A stretch of 64,000 nt of DNA from JALZMG01 sp963739975 (GCA_963739975.1 CAVUCK010000023.1:1-64000); one strand, 5' to 3'; shown: positions 23,602-33,429, numbered from the stretch's first letter. Translations and numbers: made by a program. Notes: generated from the letters alone by a model not told the origin.

Positions 23602-26378
23602 CCACCACGACGATGCCCGCCGCGACGGAGCAGCCGACGTTCGACCGCTACCGCAGCGACCTCCCGACGTTGGCCGACGCACCACGTTCCGAAGACAGCG
23701 GCCCGCTGCTCGACGCCCTCGGCCGGGCGATCGCCGGCCGCACGACGCGGGTGGCGATCCGCGGGGCCTCGGGCACTGGCCGCACCCGGCTGATCGAGCG
23801 GATGCGCAGCGCCGCGGACCGGCGCTCGATGCGCGTGCTGGCGACGCACGGCCGGACGGTCGACTCCGACATGCCGTACGCCGCGCTCCTGACGCTGCTG
23901 CACCCGGTCGCCGATCGGCTCGGCGAGCTGCCGGCCGCCGAGCACGACAGCCTGGTGGCGGCGATCGACCTGCGCGACGCCGACGTGGACGTCCGGGCGG
24001 CCCGGACGGGGCTCTGGCGGCTGCTGACCCGCCTCAGCGAAGAGCGGCCGTTGCTGGTCGCGGTCGACGACAGCGACCAGATCGACGCCGCCACGCTCGA
24101 CGTCATGGCCTTCGCCCTCGGGCGGATGGACAGCCAGGCGATCGCCGTGCTCGTGGCCGTCGACGGCCGGCGCGCTGGCAACCCGCTGGAGGCCATCGGC
24201 GACGAGCTCGTGGTGCTCGACGAGCTGGATCACGAGGCAGTCGTGGCCGCCGTGCGCGACGCCGTGGCGACGACGGACTGGGTGGCGCGGCGCATGGCGT
24301 CGTTCGCCGGCGGCAACTCGACGGTGGCGATCCAGCTCGTGCGGTCGCTCAGCCCGGACCAGCGATCCGGACGAATGGCCTGCCCCGCCGTGCCCATCCC
24401 GCCGACGGAGCTGGCGGTTGCCCTGGCCCCGCAGCTCGACCGGATGAGCGCAACGGCGCGCATGGCGATCGCCGTGGTCGCCGCCGACACGACCGCCGAC
24501 GTCGGCGTCGTGCGCTCGGCCATGAGGGGCATCGGCCTCGGCGACGACCCCGTGACCGAGCTGCAGCGGATCGACGCCGTGACCGTCACCGGCACGACCC
24601 TGCGGGCCTGTACGCCGATGCTGGGAGTCGTCGGCTACGACCGGTTGGGCGCCTCCGAGCGGCAGACCATCCACCACACGCTCGCCGCCCAGATGACCGC
24701 GCCCGAGCACGCGCTGGACAGAGCGTGGCAGCTGACCGGCGGCAGCGACGGGCCGAACGACCAGGTGGCGGCAGCCATGTCGGCAGTTGGGACGGCCGCC
24801 GCCCTGCACGGCAACCTGCGGCGGGCGGCGATCGCCCACCAGCGGGCCGCCGACTTCGCCGAGCAGCGCCCCTCCCGGGCGATCGCCACGGCCCGCGCCC
24901 TGGCCTGCTGGACCGCGATCGGCGATCCCGTGCCGATGCGCCGCCTGCTCGCCGATGGGCCCGACGACGACGCGACGACCCACATCGCCCGCAGCGCTGC
25001 GGTCCGTTGGCTCGACGGCGACGGCGCCGCGGTCACCGAGCTTCGGCGGGGCGCCCAGCGGGCGACCGACGCCGAGCGGCCGTTGCTCGACGCCCTGTTC
25101 GCCGACGCCGCCATGGAGGCGGGGCGCGGGCGCGACGCGCTGGAGGTCGCGACGCGCGTCGCTGCCACCCAGCCGACGGGCGTCGCCCGCGAGCTCGCCG
25201 TGGCGCTGCTCGTGCTCGGCGGACGCGCCACACCCAGCGACCTCGGACCGCTCGAGCCGGCGACGGGCGACGTCGCCCGTGAGGTGGTGCGGGCGCGGGC
25301 GGTCGTCCGCCGCGCCCAGGCCCATCTCCACTTCGGCGACACCGCGTCGGCCGAACAGGAGCTCGCAGCGACCGCCGACGGTGGCCCGCTGCTGTGGGAT
25401 CCCGCCGACCGGACCGCGCTGCGGGGACGCCTGATCGCTGCCCAGGGTCATCCGGTGACCGCCCGCCAGCTGCTCGGCGCAGCGATCGACGAGCTCCCCG
25501 CGGGCGCCGTCATCCCCCGCGCCGTCCTGACCAACGCGCTGGCCGAGGTCACGTTCCTGCTCGGCGACGGCGAGTCGGCCATGTCGCTCCTGGACGAGCT
25601 CGTCCCGACGTTCCGCGGCCACGCGATGGCGCGCGGCGAAGCATCGGCGCACGCCACGATCGGCCGCATCGCCTGGTCGGTCGGCGAGACCGACGTCGCC
25701 GTCGCCTGCCTCGAACGAGCTCGCCGGATCGACCCGTTCGCGCCCATCGGCGATCTCGTCGCCCTGCTCACCGCACTCGGTCGTGACGAGGATGCCCACG
25801 CCTGGCTGGCCCGCGTCGACCACTACCCCCCGGGCGTGCCGACACCGATCGACATCCGTCGGGCCAGGGCCAACGCGGCGGCGGAGCCCAGCGGGTTCCC
25901 GGCGCTGGCGGCGGCACTGCGGGCCGGTCAGCTCGTCGTGCCAGAAGCCGAGCTGATGATCGACCTCGCCGCGTGGCACCACCGCCGCTCACGCTGGCCC
26001 GACGTCTACCCGGCCGCCGAGCAAGCGGCCCGGCTGCTGATCCCGGGAGGCGTCAACGGCTGGATCGCTCGTCTGGATCGTCTCGAGCCGCCGGCCAGCC
26101 AGGCCAGCGGCGACGTGCCGCAGGCGTTGGCACCGCTGACCGAGGCGGAGCGTCGCGTCGCCCTGGCCGTGAGCAGGGGCCTGACGAACAAGGAAGCTGC
26201 GGCCGAGCTGTTCGTCAGCGTCAAGACCATCGACTCGCACCTGCAGCGCATCTATCCCAAGCTGTTCGTGCGCTCACGAGGCGAACTGGCGGTGCTCGTC
26301 AACGCGGCGTTGCACGGTGCGGCCTCGGGCGTCGGTTTGGGGCAGCCGACCGGGAATCCGCCCGACGACCGGCGCTGA
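23598..26378 (+). CDS. LuxR-family ATPase-TPR regulator with degenerate Walker A
   Basis: 926 residues. The N-terminal P-loop region reads IRGASGTGRTRLIE, so the invariant Lys of Walker A is Arg. Walker B-like LLVAVDDSDQID follows. A long helical, TPR-like middle spans roughly residues 370-850. The C-terminus has a canonical LuxR HTH: LTEAERRVALAVSRGLTNKEA, then LFVSVKTIDSHLQRIY. This is LAL-type architecture with a probably impaired ATPase. Its ATG overlaps the stop of the Hsp70-like gene by ATGA, so the two are translationally coupled. It is a candidate regulator of the locus. Promoter D for the next gene lies inside its last codons. Confidence 0.8.
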   Translation: MTTTTMPAATEQPTFDRYRSDLPTLADAPRSEDSGPLLDALGRAIAGRTTRVAIRGASGTGRTRLIERMRSAADRRSMRVLATHGRTVDSDMPYAALLTLLHPVADRLGELPAAEHDSLVAAIDLRDADVDVRAARTGLWRLLTRLSEERPLLVAVDDSDQIDAATLDVMAFALGRMDSQAIAVLVAVDGRRAGNPLEAIGDELVVLDELDHEAVVAAVRDAVATTDWVARRMASFAGGNSTVAIQLVRSLSPDQRSGRMACPAVPIPPTELAVALAPQLDRMSATARMAIAVVAADTTADVGVVRSAMRGIGLGDDPVTELQRIDAVTVTGTTLRACTPMLGVVGYDRLGASERQTIHHTLAAQMTAPEHALDRAWQLTGGSDGPNDQVAAAMSAVGTAAALHGNLRRAAIAHQRAADFAEQRPSRAIATARALACWTAIGDPVPMRRLLADGPDDDATTHIARSAAVRWLDGDGAAVTELRRGAQRATDAERPLLDALFADAAMEAGRGRDALEVATRVAATQPTGVARELAVALLVLGGRATPSDLGPLEPATGDVAREVVRARAVVRRAQAHLHFGDTASAEQELAATADGGPLLWDPADRTALRGRLIAAQGHPVTARQLLGAAIDELPAGAVIPRAVLTNALAEVTFLLGDGESAMSLLDELVPTFRGHAMARGEASAHATIGRIAWSVGETDVAVACLERARRIDPFAPIGDLVALLTALGRDEDAHAWLARVDHYPPGVPTPIDIRRARANAAAEPSGFPALAAALRAGQLVVPEAELMIDLAAWHHRRSRWPDVYPAAEQAARLLIPGGVNGWIARLDRLEPPASQASGDVPQALAPLTEAERRVALAVSRGLTNKEAAAELFVSVKTIDSHLQRIYPKLFVRSRGELAVLVNAALHGAASGVGLGQPTGNPPDDRR

Positions 26379-26394
26379 ACGTCGCCGTACGTTC
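26361..26394 (+). promoter_or_regulatory. Shared promoter signature, copy D
   Basis: CGGGAATCCG runs into CCCGACG (26361-26367), then 20 bp and TACGTTC (26388-26394). This matches copies A-C in motif and spacing, including the GGGGAATCC-like bases before the -35. It lies across the 3' end of the LuxR gene and 25 bp before ATG 26419. Confidence 0.55.
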
Positions 26395-26418
26395 GAGGAC
26401 GAACGAACAGGAGGGGCA

Positions 26419-29275
26419 ATGCGACTCGGAGTCGACCTCGGAACCACTTGGACGGCCGCTGCCGTCCACACTGCAGCAGGATGCGAAGCGCTCCAGCTCG
26501 CCACCCACACGATCGCCACGCCGTCGGTCGTGGCCAGCGCCGATGGCGCGCTCGTCGTCGGCGACGCCGCCGAGCGGCGCATGGCGTCCGACCCGGCCGC
26601 CGGCGCCCGGGAGTTCAAGCGGCGCCTCGGCGACAGCACGCCGTACGTGCTGTCGGGCGTCCCGTACGGCGCCGAGGCGCTGATGGCTCAGCTGCTGCGC
26701 CACGTCCTCGAGACGGCCGAATCCCAGCACGGCGCCCGGCCGGACGCCGTCACGTTGACCCACCCGGCGAACTGGGGCGAGTTCAAGCTGGACCTGCTGC
26801 GCGAGGCCGCCCGCATGGCCGGGCTCGACGATGTCGAGCTGATGGCCGAGCCGGCCGCCGCCGCTCGGCACTACGCCCACCTCGGCCGGCTCGAGCCGGG
26901 CCAGACCGTCGCCGTGTTCGACTTCGGCGGCGGGACCTTCGACGCCGCCGTCGTGCGCAACGGCGACGATGGTCCCGAGCTGCTCGGGACACCCGAGGGA
27001 CTGGAGCGCCTCGGCGGGGTCGACATCGACCACGCCGTGCTGGCCCACGTGGACGCCGCGCTCGACGGTCAACTGGGCGAGCTCGACACCACCGATCCTG
27101 CGGTTCGGGCAGCCGTCGCCCGCCTGCGGGCGGAGTGCACGGCGGCCAAGGAAGCGCTCTCGACGGACACCGAGACGACCATCCATGTCGCCGTGCCTGG
27201 CCTCGAGACCGAGATCCGCATCACCCGCAAAGAGCTCGAGGCGGTCATGCGCCAGCGCATGGACGACCTGCTCGGCTCGCTCGAGCGGGCAGTCGCCTCC
27301 GCCGGGATGGCGCTCTCCGACCTCGCTGGCGTGCTGCTCGTCGGAGGCTCGTCACGGATGCCGGCGGTCGCCGAGCTGGTCGGCGCAGCCACGGGGTTGC
27401 CGACACTGATCGACGCCGACCCGAAGCTCGTGGTCGCCGCCGGCGCGGCGTGGCCGCAGGGCCCGGCCGACGCCCCGAGCGCCGCGCCCGCCGACGTGAC
27501 CGGGCCCGGGGAGCGCGGCGCGTCCCCAGCGGCATCGGCCACCACCGGGTCGGTCGCCGCTGCGGCGGCCCGCCGCGACCGGTTGCGCCGGGCCGTCTCG
27601 CTGCTCGGCAAGACCGCCGCGGCCAGCGCGGTCGCCGTCGGCGGATACTTCGCCTACCAACAGTGGTGGGATGGAGACGGCGTCGCCGAGGCCAGCGGCC
27701 CGGACGAGCTGGGCGAGGACGCCCTCGCCGCCGGGCTCGCCGAGGCGATCTTCTCCGAGGCGGCAGCGGGCGCCGACTCCCTCGATGCCTTCGACGCCGC
27801 CGCTGGCGCCTTCGCGCCGCCGGCTGCGCCGATGGGCGGGGCCGGCGGCTTCGCCGCAGGAGACGGCGGTGATGGCGGCGGCTACGCCGGAGGTGGCGGC
27901 GGTGGCGGTGGCGGCGGCGGCTACGCCGGAGGTGGTGGCGGCGGCGGGAACGTGTTCAGCAGCCGCCCGAGCGGACCGCCACGGCACACCGAGCGACCGC
28001 GTCGCGCCGATCCACCGGAGCCCTCGCCGTCGATGGACGACGCCCACACGTCCGGGCCGTCGGCGACGACGCGGCCCGAGGACCTGGTCTCGGATCCCGA
28101 CGTCGAGGCCATCCGCATGCAGCTGCGCGAGCGGATCACCAAGCTCGACATCCCGGACGGCACCGACCCGGCCGACGCCGCCAAGCTGCGCGGCGACCTC
28201 GAAGGGCTGCTCGACCGGTTCCGGCCGGCGCCGGGCCAATCCGTCGACGACGCCGTCGCCTCGTTGCGCTACGAGTTCGAGGATCGCGTCCGCGACTTCG
28301 CCCAGGACCAGCGCATCGACGCCCTCATCGAGGAGCAGCAGCAGCAGGACGCCACTGGTACCGAGAACATGCCGCCGACCTGGCCAGCTGGCACACCGGA
28401 CGCCGTGCCGGCAGCGACGCCGGACATGGCGGACAACCCGGGCACGCCGGGCACGCCGGGCGGCTGGGGCGCTCCACAACCGTCCATCGAGACGATCCGC
28501 AACCAGCTGCGGGAGCGGATCACGGCGTTGACCATCCCGGACGGCACCGACCCGGCCGACGCCGCCAAGCTGCGCGGCGACCTCGAAGGGCTGCTCGACC
28601 GGTTCCGGCCGGCGCCGGGCCAATCCGTCGACGACGCCGTCGCCTCGTTGCGCTACGAGTTCGAGGATCGCGTCCGCGACTTCGCCCAGGACCAGCGCAT
28701 CGACGCCCTCATCGAGGAGCAGCAGCAGGACGCCGCCGGTACCGACGGCGCGCCACCGGCCGGCGGGCTGGCCGACGTCTTCGATGACATGGCCGCCACG
28801 CCGGACGGCTGGAACGCACCGATCGGTGACTCCCCGCCCCCGACCACGACGCGAGCCGATCGAACCGGCGCCGGCGGCGACAACGCCGACCACGCCGACC
28901 ACGCCGACCACGCCGACCCCTCCGGTCGCCGAGTCCTGGACCGAGGCCCCGCCGCCTCCCGCCACCGCGTCGACGGACGACGTGCTCGGCACCACCGCCG
29001 TCGACGATGCCGTGACCACATGGAGCGATCCCGCAACGACCGCCGAGGCGGTCACCGAGCCGCCGAGCGATGCGCCGGCGGCGCCCGAGCTGCCGTCGAT
29101 CGAGACACCGGACATCGTCAACCTCGCCGCCGACACCGCCGACACGGTCGACACGGCCGACACGGTCGACGCGATGACGGTGCCCGACGTCGCGGAGGTG
29201 GGCGACGAATGGGCCAGCGAGCCCGAGCTCGACACACCGACCGTGGAGGAGCTCGCCGATCCGCTCGGCGTGTGA
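26419..29275 (+). CDS. Second membrane Hsp70-like ATPase with Gly-rich and duplicated helical region (frameshifted)
   Basis: Residues 1-~360 are an Hsp70 ATPase: LGVDLGTTWTAAAVH, LTHPANWGEFKLDLL, VFDFGGGTFDAAVVR, LLVGGSSRMPAVAE. It is clearly paralogous to the protein at 21838. No canonical substrate domain. A membrane segment lies at ~395-417 (KTAAASAVAVGGYFAYQQWW), then a Gly-rich run (~474-510) and two nearly identical ~80-residue helical repeats (~563-650, ~691-775). The frame breaks near 28832-28841 in a C-rich run. After it, the +1 frame gives a Thr/Pro/acidic tail ending ADPLGV at 29275, directly before a strong terminator. Read literally, the first frame continues to 29493 as Arg-rich nonsense. 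ATG 26419 has AGGAGG upstream. Confidence 0.75.
28149..28728 (+). repeat. Perfect 196 bp direct repeat, 384 bp apart, inside the Hsp70-like gene
   Basis: 28149-28344 and 28533-28728 are identical by direct comparison. The period of 384 bp is 128 codons, so the duplication stays in frame and doubles a helical module that includes LRGDLEGLLDRFRPAPGQS. Identity also at third codon positions indicates a recent duplication or gene conversion. Confidence 0.9.
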
Positions 29276-29302
29276 GCACACCGAGTGCGGTTGGCACCCT
29301 TC

Positions 29303-29339
29303 GAGGGCGCCGGGGGTCTCCCATCCCCCCGGCGCCCTC
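29303..29339 (+). terminator. Strong terminator after the second Hsp70-like gene
   Basis: GAGGGCGCCGGGGG (29303-29316) pairs perfectly with CCCCCGGCGCCCTC (29326-29339). It follows the frame-corrected stop at 29275 by 27 bp, supporting that stop as the true gene end. A second hairpin (GAGCGGTC-AGC-GACCGCTC) follows at about 29356-29374. Confidence 0.75.
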
Positions 29340-29398
29340 CGCGCGCTGGCGCGGTGAGCGGTCAGCGACCGCTCATCGCTCATCGCGTCGGCCCGGAC

Positions 29399-29468
29399 CG
29401 TCGGGAGCGGATCGGGAACGTCAATCGGGATTGCACCCGATGCCCGCTCGCCGCCTCATCCGTACGTT
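29399..29468 (+). promoter_or_regulatory. Shared inverted repeat and promoter, copy C
   Basis: A 44 bp diverged version of copies A/B: CGTCGGGAG (29399) to CACCCGATG (ending 29442). CCCGATG 29436-29442, 20 bp spacer, TACGTT 29463-29468. ATG 29475 begins six bases later, so the mRNA looks leaderless. It would drive the amphipathic-protein/dynamin operon. Confidence 0.65.
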
Positions 29469-29474
29469 CGCCGC

Positions 29475-30535
29475 ATGGGCCTCGGATGGCTGAGAGATCG
29501 ACTGAGCGACGTCGCCGACGCGACGTGGGACGCCGTCACCGACGTGGCCGATGCCACCGTCGATGCGGTCGGCGACGTGGCGGCCGGGACGGGCGACGCG
29601 ATCGGTGCCGTCGGCACGATCGTCGACACGGCCACGCTCGGCGTCGCCAGTGCTGTGCTCGAGGCGGTCGACAACACCGTGCTCGACGCCGTCGACGCGG
29701 TCACGGGTGGTCTGATCGACGTCGACTTCGACGACGGTGACCTCAGCGCCTCCGTCGGCGTCGACGGGATCATCCACCTCGGGGCCGCCGTCGGCGACGA
29801 CGGCATCGGCTACTCCAGCGACTTCATCAACCAGCAGATCGACCTCTCCGTCGGCGAGGACGGCCTGAGGTCGGAGGGCAGGCGGGGATCGACTGGGGCC
29901 CGCTGCCCTTCGCTGGCGGCGACCTGACCGTGGAGGCCGACGGCGATGTGGCGTTCGACGGCGCCGTCCAAGGGACGATCCCGACGCCGTACGGGATTCT
30001 GTCCGGACGGGCGGAAGCCGACTTCGTGCGCGATGGCGAGTCCTGGGCGGGGAGCCTCGACGCCGACGGCTCGCTGCTCCTGGCGGGCGGGGGGATCGTC
30101 AAGGGCGGCGTCGAGGCGGCCTACGCCACGACCCCCGATGGTTCCTCGCTGAGCCTCGGCCTGGAAGGCTCGTTCACCGAGCCGGGCGTGGGAACGGTCG
30201 GCGGGTCGCTCGGCTACGACCGGATCGAGCACGACGGTGTCGTCGCCGAGCGGTTCGAAGCAGGTGCGTTCGCCGAGGGCTACGGGGTGCGCGTCGACGC
30301 CGGGGTCGAGCACACCAGCGTCACGACGCCGACCAGCTCGGTGAGCACGTGGGACACGAGCGTCGATCTGTCGGCGGCCGGCTCGTCGACGTCGTCGGAT
30401 GCCAGCGCACCGGCCACCACGGACGCCGCCGCCGAACCGGCTCCGGACTCCACTGCGACCGAGTTCGACCAGTCGATCGCCGCCGCCGACGACGTCGAGG
30501 CGAGCGTCGACGAGATGTTCGGCGAGTTGGGCTGA
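29475..30535 (+). CDS. Amphipathic envelope-associated protein with shared C-terminal motif (frameshifted)
   Basis: Two abutting frames make one ~350-residue protein. Frame 1 (29475-29927) starts MGLGWLRDRLSDVADATWDAV, an amphipathic Ala/Val/Asp-rich helix region. The frame breaks near 29860-29880 and continues in the frame of 29930-30535 with AGIDWGPLPFAGGDLTVEADG, a Gly-rich beta-repeat region. It ends FDQSIAAADDVEASVDEMF-GELG. That ending recurs in the next gene's product. No signal peptide. The position before paired dynamin-like genes is that of IniB in the mycobacterial iniBAC operon, but I see no convincing sequence similarity to IniB. Read literally, the ORF would stop at 29927. Confidence 0.6.
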
Positions 30536-30592
30536 GCCCTTCTCGCCCCCAGGACCACCACCACCACAACAACACGAAAGACGAGGAAGATC

Positions 30593-31577
30593 ATGGGCTG
30601 GTTGGACAAGCTGAAGGATTGGGCCGAGGACGCCGTCGAGGAGGCCGTCGAGACGGTCGAGGAGACGGTCGACGACGCCGGCAGCTGGGTCGAGGAGAAG
30701 TTCCAAGACCTTGCCGGCGACACGAACTGGTCGGGGATCGTCGACAAGGCCAGTGACCTGCTGGGCGACAAGGGCGAGGGCCTGCTCGAGACGGTCAAGG
30801 ACACCGTCGGCGAGCAGATGCAGGGCACGTGGGCCGAGGACGCCTGGAACACCGTCAAGGACGTCGCCGGCGATGGCGGCGACGGCATCCTCGACAAGTT
30901 CACCGACACCGTCGGCGAGCACCTGCAGGGCACGTGGGCGCAGGACGCCTGGAACACCGTCAAGGACGTCGCCGGCGATGGCGCCGGCGGCGGCATCTTC
31001 GACCAGCTCGGCGGCAACCTCGTCGAGGCGCTGGGCAAGCCTGCCGGCGCGACGTTCGGCGAGCAGCCGTGGAAGCAGGTCACGGACCTCTTCGGGACCG
31101 GCGGCACCACGAGTCCGCTCGACCCGGCGGCGGCCACCACCACCGCTCAGTCGCTCGGCCAGCCCGTCGCCGACACCGGCGACGACATCATGGGTCGAGG
31201 CATCGTGCCGCCGCACCTGGACCCGGCCCTCGACGCGCCGTCGGCCGATGCCGCCGTGCGCCCGCAGGCGCCGGCCGGCGACGCGGCGACCAGCGGCCAG
31301 CGGCGATGCGGCGACCAGCCCGATGATGGACATCCCGAGGCCGGCGACGTCGGCCCCGGCGATGGACATCCCGCAGCTGCCGGCGACGTCGGCCCCGGCG
31401 ATCGACATCCCCGAGGTGTCGGCGACGGCGGCTCCGGCGATGCCCGCCGACGAGCCGATGGCCGATCCGGTGATGGACGCTGCGCCGGCCGCCGAGCCGT
31501 CGCAGTTCGACTCCTCGATGGCCGCCGCCGACCAGGTCGAAGCGTCCGTCGACGACCTGTTCGCGGACATCGGCTGA
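30593..31577 (+). CDS. Acidic amphipathic-repeat protein with shared C-terminal motif (frameshifted)
   Basis: It begins MGWLDKLKDWAEDAVEEAVE, similar in character to its upstream neighbour. It has two ~36-residue repeats containing QGTWAEDAWNTVKDVAGDG and QGTWAQDAWNTVKDVAGDG. The frame breaks at about 31283-31310, where an 18 bp near-repeat occurs with a 25 bp offset. The corrected frame gives a Pro/Ala/Met-rich MDIP-repeat region and the ending FDSSMAAADQVEASVDDLF-ADIG at 31577. The matching C-terminus with the neighbour shows which frame is real; the uncorrected frame runs to 31591 as Arg-rich nonsense. GAGGAAG precedes the ATG. It ends 10 bp before the first dynamin gene: same operon. Confidence 0.6.
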
Positions 31578-31587
31578 GGTCGCGACG

Positions 31588-33429
31588 ATGAGCGCCACCG
31601 CGACACCTTCCGCCCCCTCGGCGGTCGATGCCGTGCGCAACGGAACGCTCGAGCTGGTGCGTCTCCTCCACCAGCTCGAGCGACCGGACCTGGTCGGTCG
31701 CGTCACCGCGGCCGCCGCCCGGCTGCAGCGTCCGGCGACGATCGTCGCCGTCGTCGGCGAGTTCAAGCAGGGCAAGAGCTCGCTGGTCAACGGCCTGCTC
31801 GGTCAGCCGGTCTGTCCCGTCGACGACGACCTGGCAACGTCGGCGATCACGCTCGTGCGCCACGGCGAGCAGCCCGCCGCCGTCGTCCGGCGCACGGGCG
31901 ACGACGCGGCGGGCGGACCGGTCCCACTCGCGCAGCTCGGCGACTGGGTCTCCGAAGCGGGCAACCCTGGCAACCACAAGGGCGTCGAGCGCGTCGAGAT
32001 CACGGTGCCCAGCGCGATCCTCGCCCAGGGCCTCGTCATCGTCGACACCCCGGGCATGGGCGGGTTGGGCGCCGGGCACGCCGCAGCGACGCTGGCCTTC
32101 CTGCCGTTCGCCGACGGCCTGGTCCTGGTCTCGGATGCTTCGAGCGAGCTCTCGGCGCCGGAGATCGAGTTCCTGCGCCGAGCGGTCGAGCTGTGCCCGA
32201 CCGTCCTGTTCGCCCAGACCAAGATCGATCTCTACCCGCAGTGGGAGCGGATCCTCGACCTCAACCGGGGCCACTTGGAGCGAGCCGGCGTGCGCATCCC
32301 GATGGTCGCCGTGTCGAGTCAGCTGCGCACCGTGGCGATGGCCCGCAAGGACCGGGCGCTCAACGCGGCCAGCCGCTTCCCGGAGCTGATCAGCCATCTC
32401 GCCGACCGGGTCGTGACTCCCGCCAAGGAGGGTGCGGCGAGTCGCTCGGCGCACGACGTCCAGGGGGTCGTCAGGCTCGTCCGCTCGGGCCTCGAGCAAG
32501 AGCGTCAGCTCGTCGACGATCCGTCGGCGATCGCCGGCGCGGTCGCCGCCATCGAGCAGGCCAACGCCCGGATCGAACACCTGCGTGGGCCCGGCGCGCG
32601 GTGGTCGGTGCTGGTCAACGACCGCATCTCGGATCTCACCACCAGCGCCACCCACCGGTTGCGCGGCGGCATGCGGGAGATCTCCCGCGACCTCGAGGAG
32701 CGCATCGAGGTGCTCAAGAAGGGCGACGAGTGGGACGAGGTGACCCGCCTGCTCCAGGCCCGCGTCGCCGACGCGGTGACACGCGCCTTCGTCGCCGTCG
32801 AGCAGGGTGAACGAGCGATCCGGGCCGAGGCGATCGAACTGCTCGCCGAGGAGCAGCTCGATCTCGGTGCCACGCGCATCACGGCCCGACCGTTCGACGT
32901 CACCGCGCTGTGGCGCGACAAGTCGCTCGACGGCGACGAGCGGGGCTTGAAGGCCAACTTCAAGACCGGGTTGACGGCAGCGCGCGGCGCCCAGGGCGGC
33001 GTGATGATGTTCGGGATGATGGGCAGCTTCCTGCCCGGCGCGGCGGCCGTGATGATCGCCAGCAACCCCGTCCTGCTCGGCGCCGGCGCCCTGTTCGGCG
33101 GCATGCAGATCGTCGAGGACCGCAAGCGCAAGGTCGCCCAGCGCCGACAGAGCGCTCGTCAGCAGGTCCGCCAGTTCATCGACGACGTGCAGTTCGAGGT
33201 GACCGACAAGTTGACGGGATTGATCCGCCAGGCGCATCGCGAGCTGCGCGACAGCCTGACCACGCGGCTCACGGAGCTGCAGCGCACGTACACCTCCGCC
33301 GCCCAACGGGCCCAGGCCGACGCCAAGCAGACGCAGGAGCAGCTCGCCACCCGGCGGGCCGGGCTCGACCAGCAACTGGCGACGCTGACGCGCATCGCCG
33401 AGACCGTCGCCGCAGGAGGTGCGCGATGA
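31588..33429 (+). CDS. Dynamin-like GTPase (IniA-type)
   Basis: 613 residues. GTPase motifs: G1 GEFKQGKS (57-64), G3 DTPG (153-156), G4 TKID (211-214). Long helical stalk regions flank a hydrophobic stretch at ~471-507 (VMMFGMMGSFLPGAAAVMIA, then LLGAGALFGGM) suited to a membrane-inserting paddle. The layout and length match IniA of mycobacteria, a bacterial dynamin-like protein that can fuse or remodel membranes. It acts at the inner face of the plasma membrane. The stop overlaps the next gene's ATG (ATGA), so the two GTPases are made together. Confidence 0.8.
   Translation: MSATATPSAPSAVDAVRNGTLELVRLLHQLERPDLVGRVTAAAARLQRPATIVAVVGEFKQGKSSLVNGLLGQPVCPVDDDLATSAITLVRHGEQPAAVVRRTGDDAAGGPVPLAQLGDWVSEAGNPGNHKGVERVEITVPSAILAQGLVIVDTPGMGGLGAGHAAATLAFLPFADGLVLVSDASSELSAPEIEFLRRAVELCPTVLFAQTKIDLYPQWERILDLNRGHLERAGVRIPMVAVSSQLRTVAMARKDRALNAASRFPELISHLADRVVTPAKEGAASRSAHDVQGVVRLVRSGLEQERQLVDDPSAIAGAVAAIEQANARIEHLRGPGARWSVLVNDRISDLTTSATHRLRGGMREISRDLEERIEVLKKGDEWDEVTRLLQARVADAVTRAFVAVEQGERAIRAEAIELLAEEQLDLGATRITARPFDVTALWRDKSLDGDERGLKANFKTGLTAARGAQGGVMMFGMMGSFLPGAAAVMIASNPVLLGAGALFGGMQIVEDRKRKVAQRRQSARQQVRQFIDDVQFEVTDKLTGLIRQAHRELRDSLTTRLTELQRTYTSAAQRAQADAKQTQEQLATRRAGLDQQLATLTRIAETVAAGGAR

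Noticed and set aside
23298..25982. 894-codon open frame on the minus strand across the LuxR regulator
   Set aside because: Composition is Arg/Gly/Val/Asp-rich without any motif; the plus strand encodes clear P-loop and LuxR domains.
30553..30575. ACC-repeat microsatellite as a functional element
   Set aside because: A short run of simple triplets before a ribosome binding site; nothing further supports a role.
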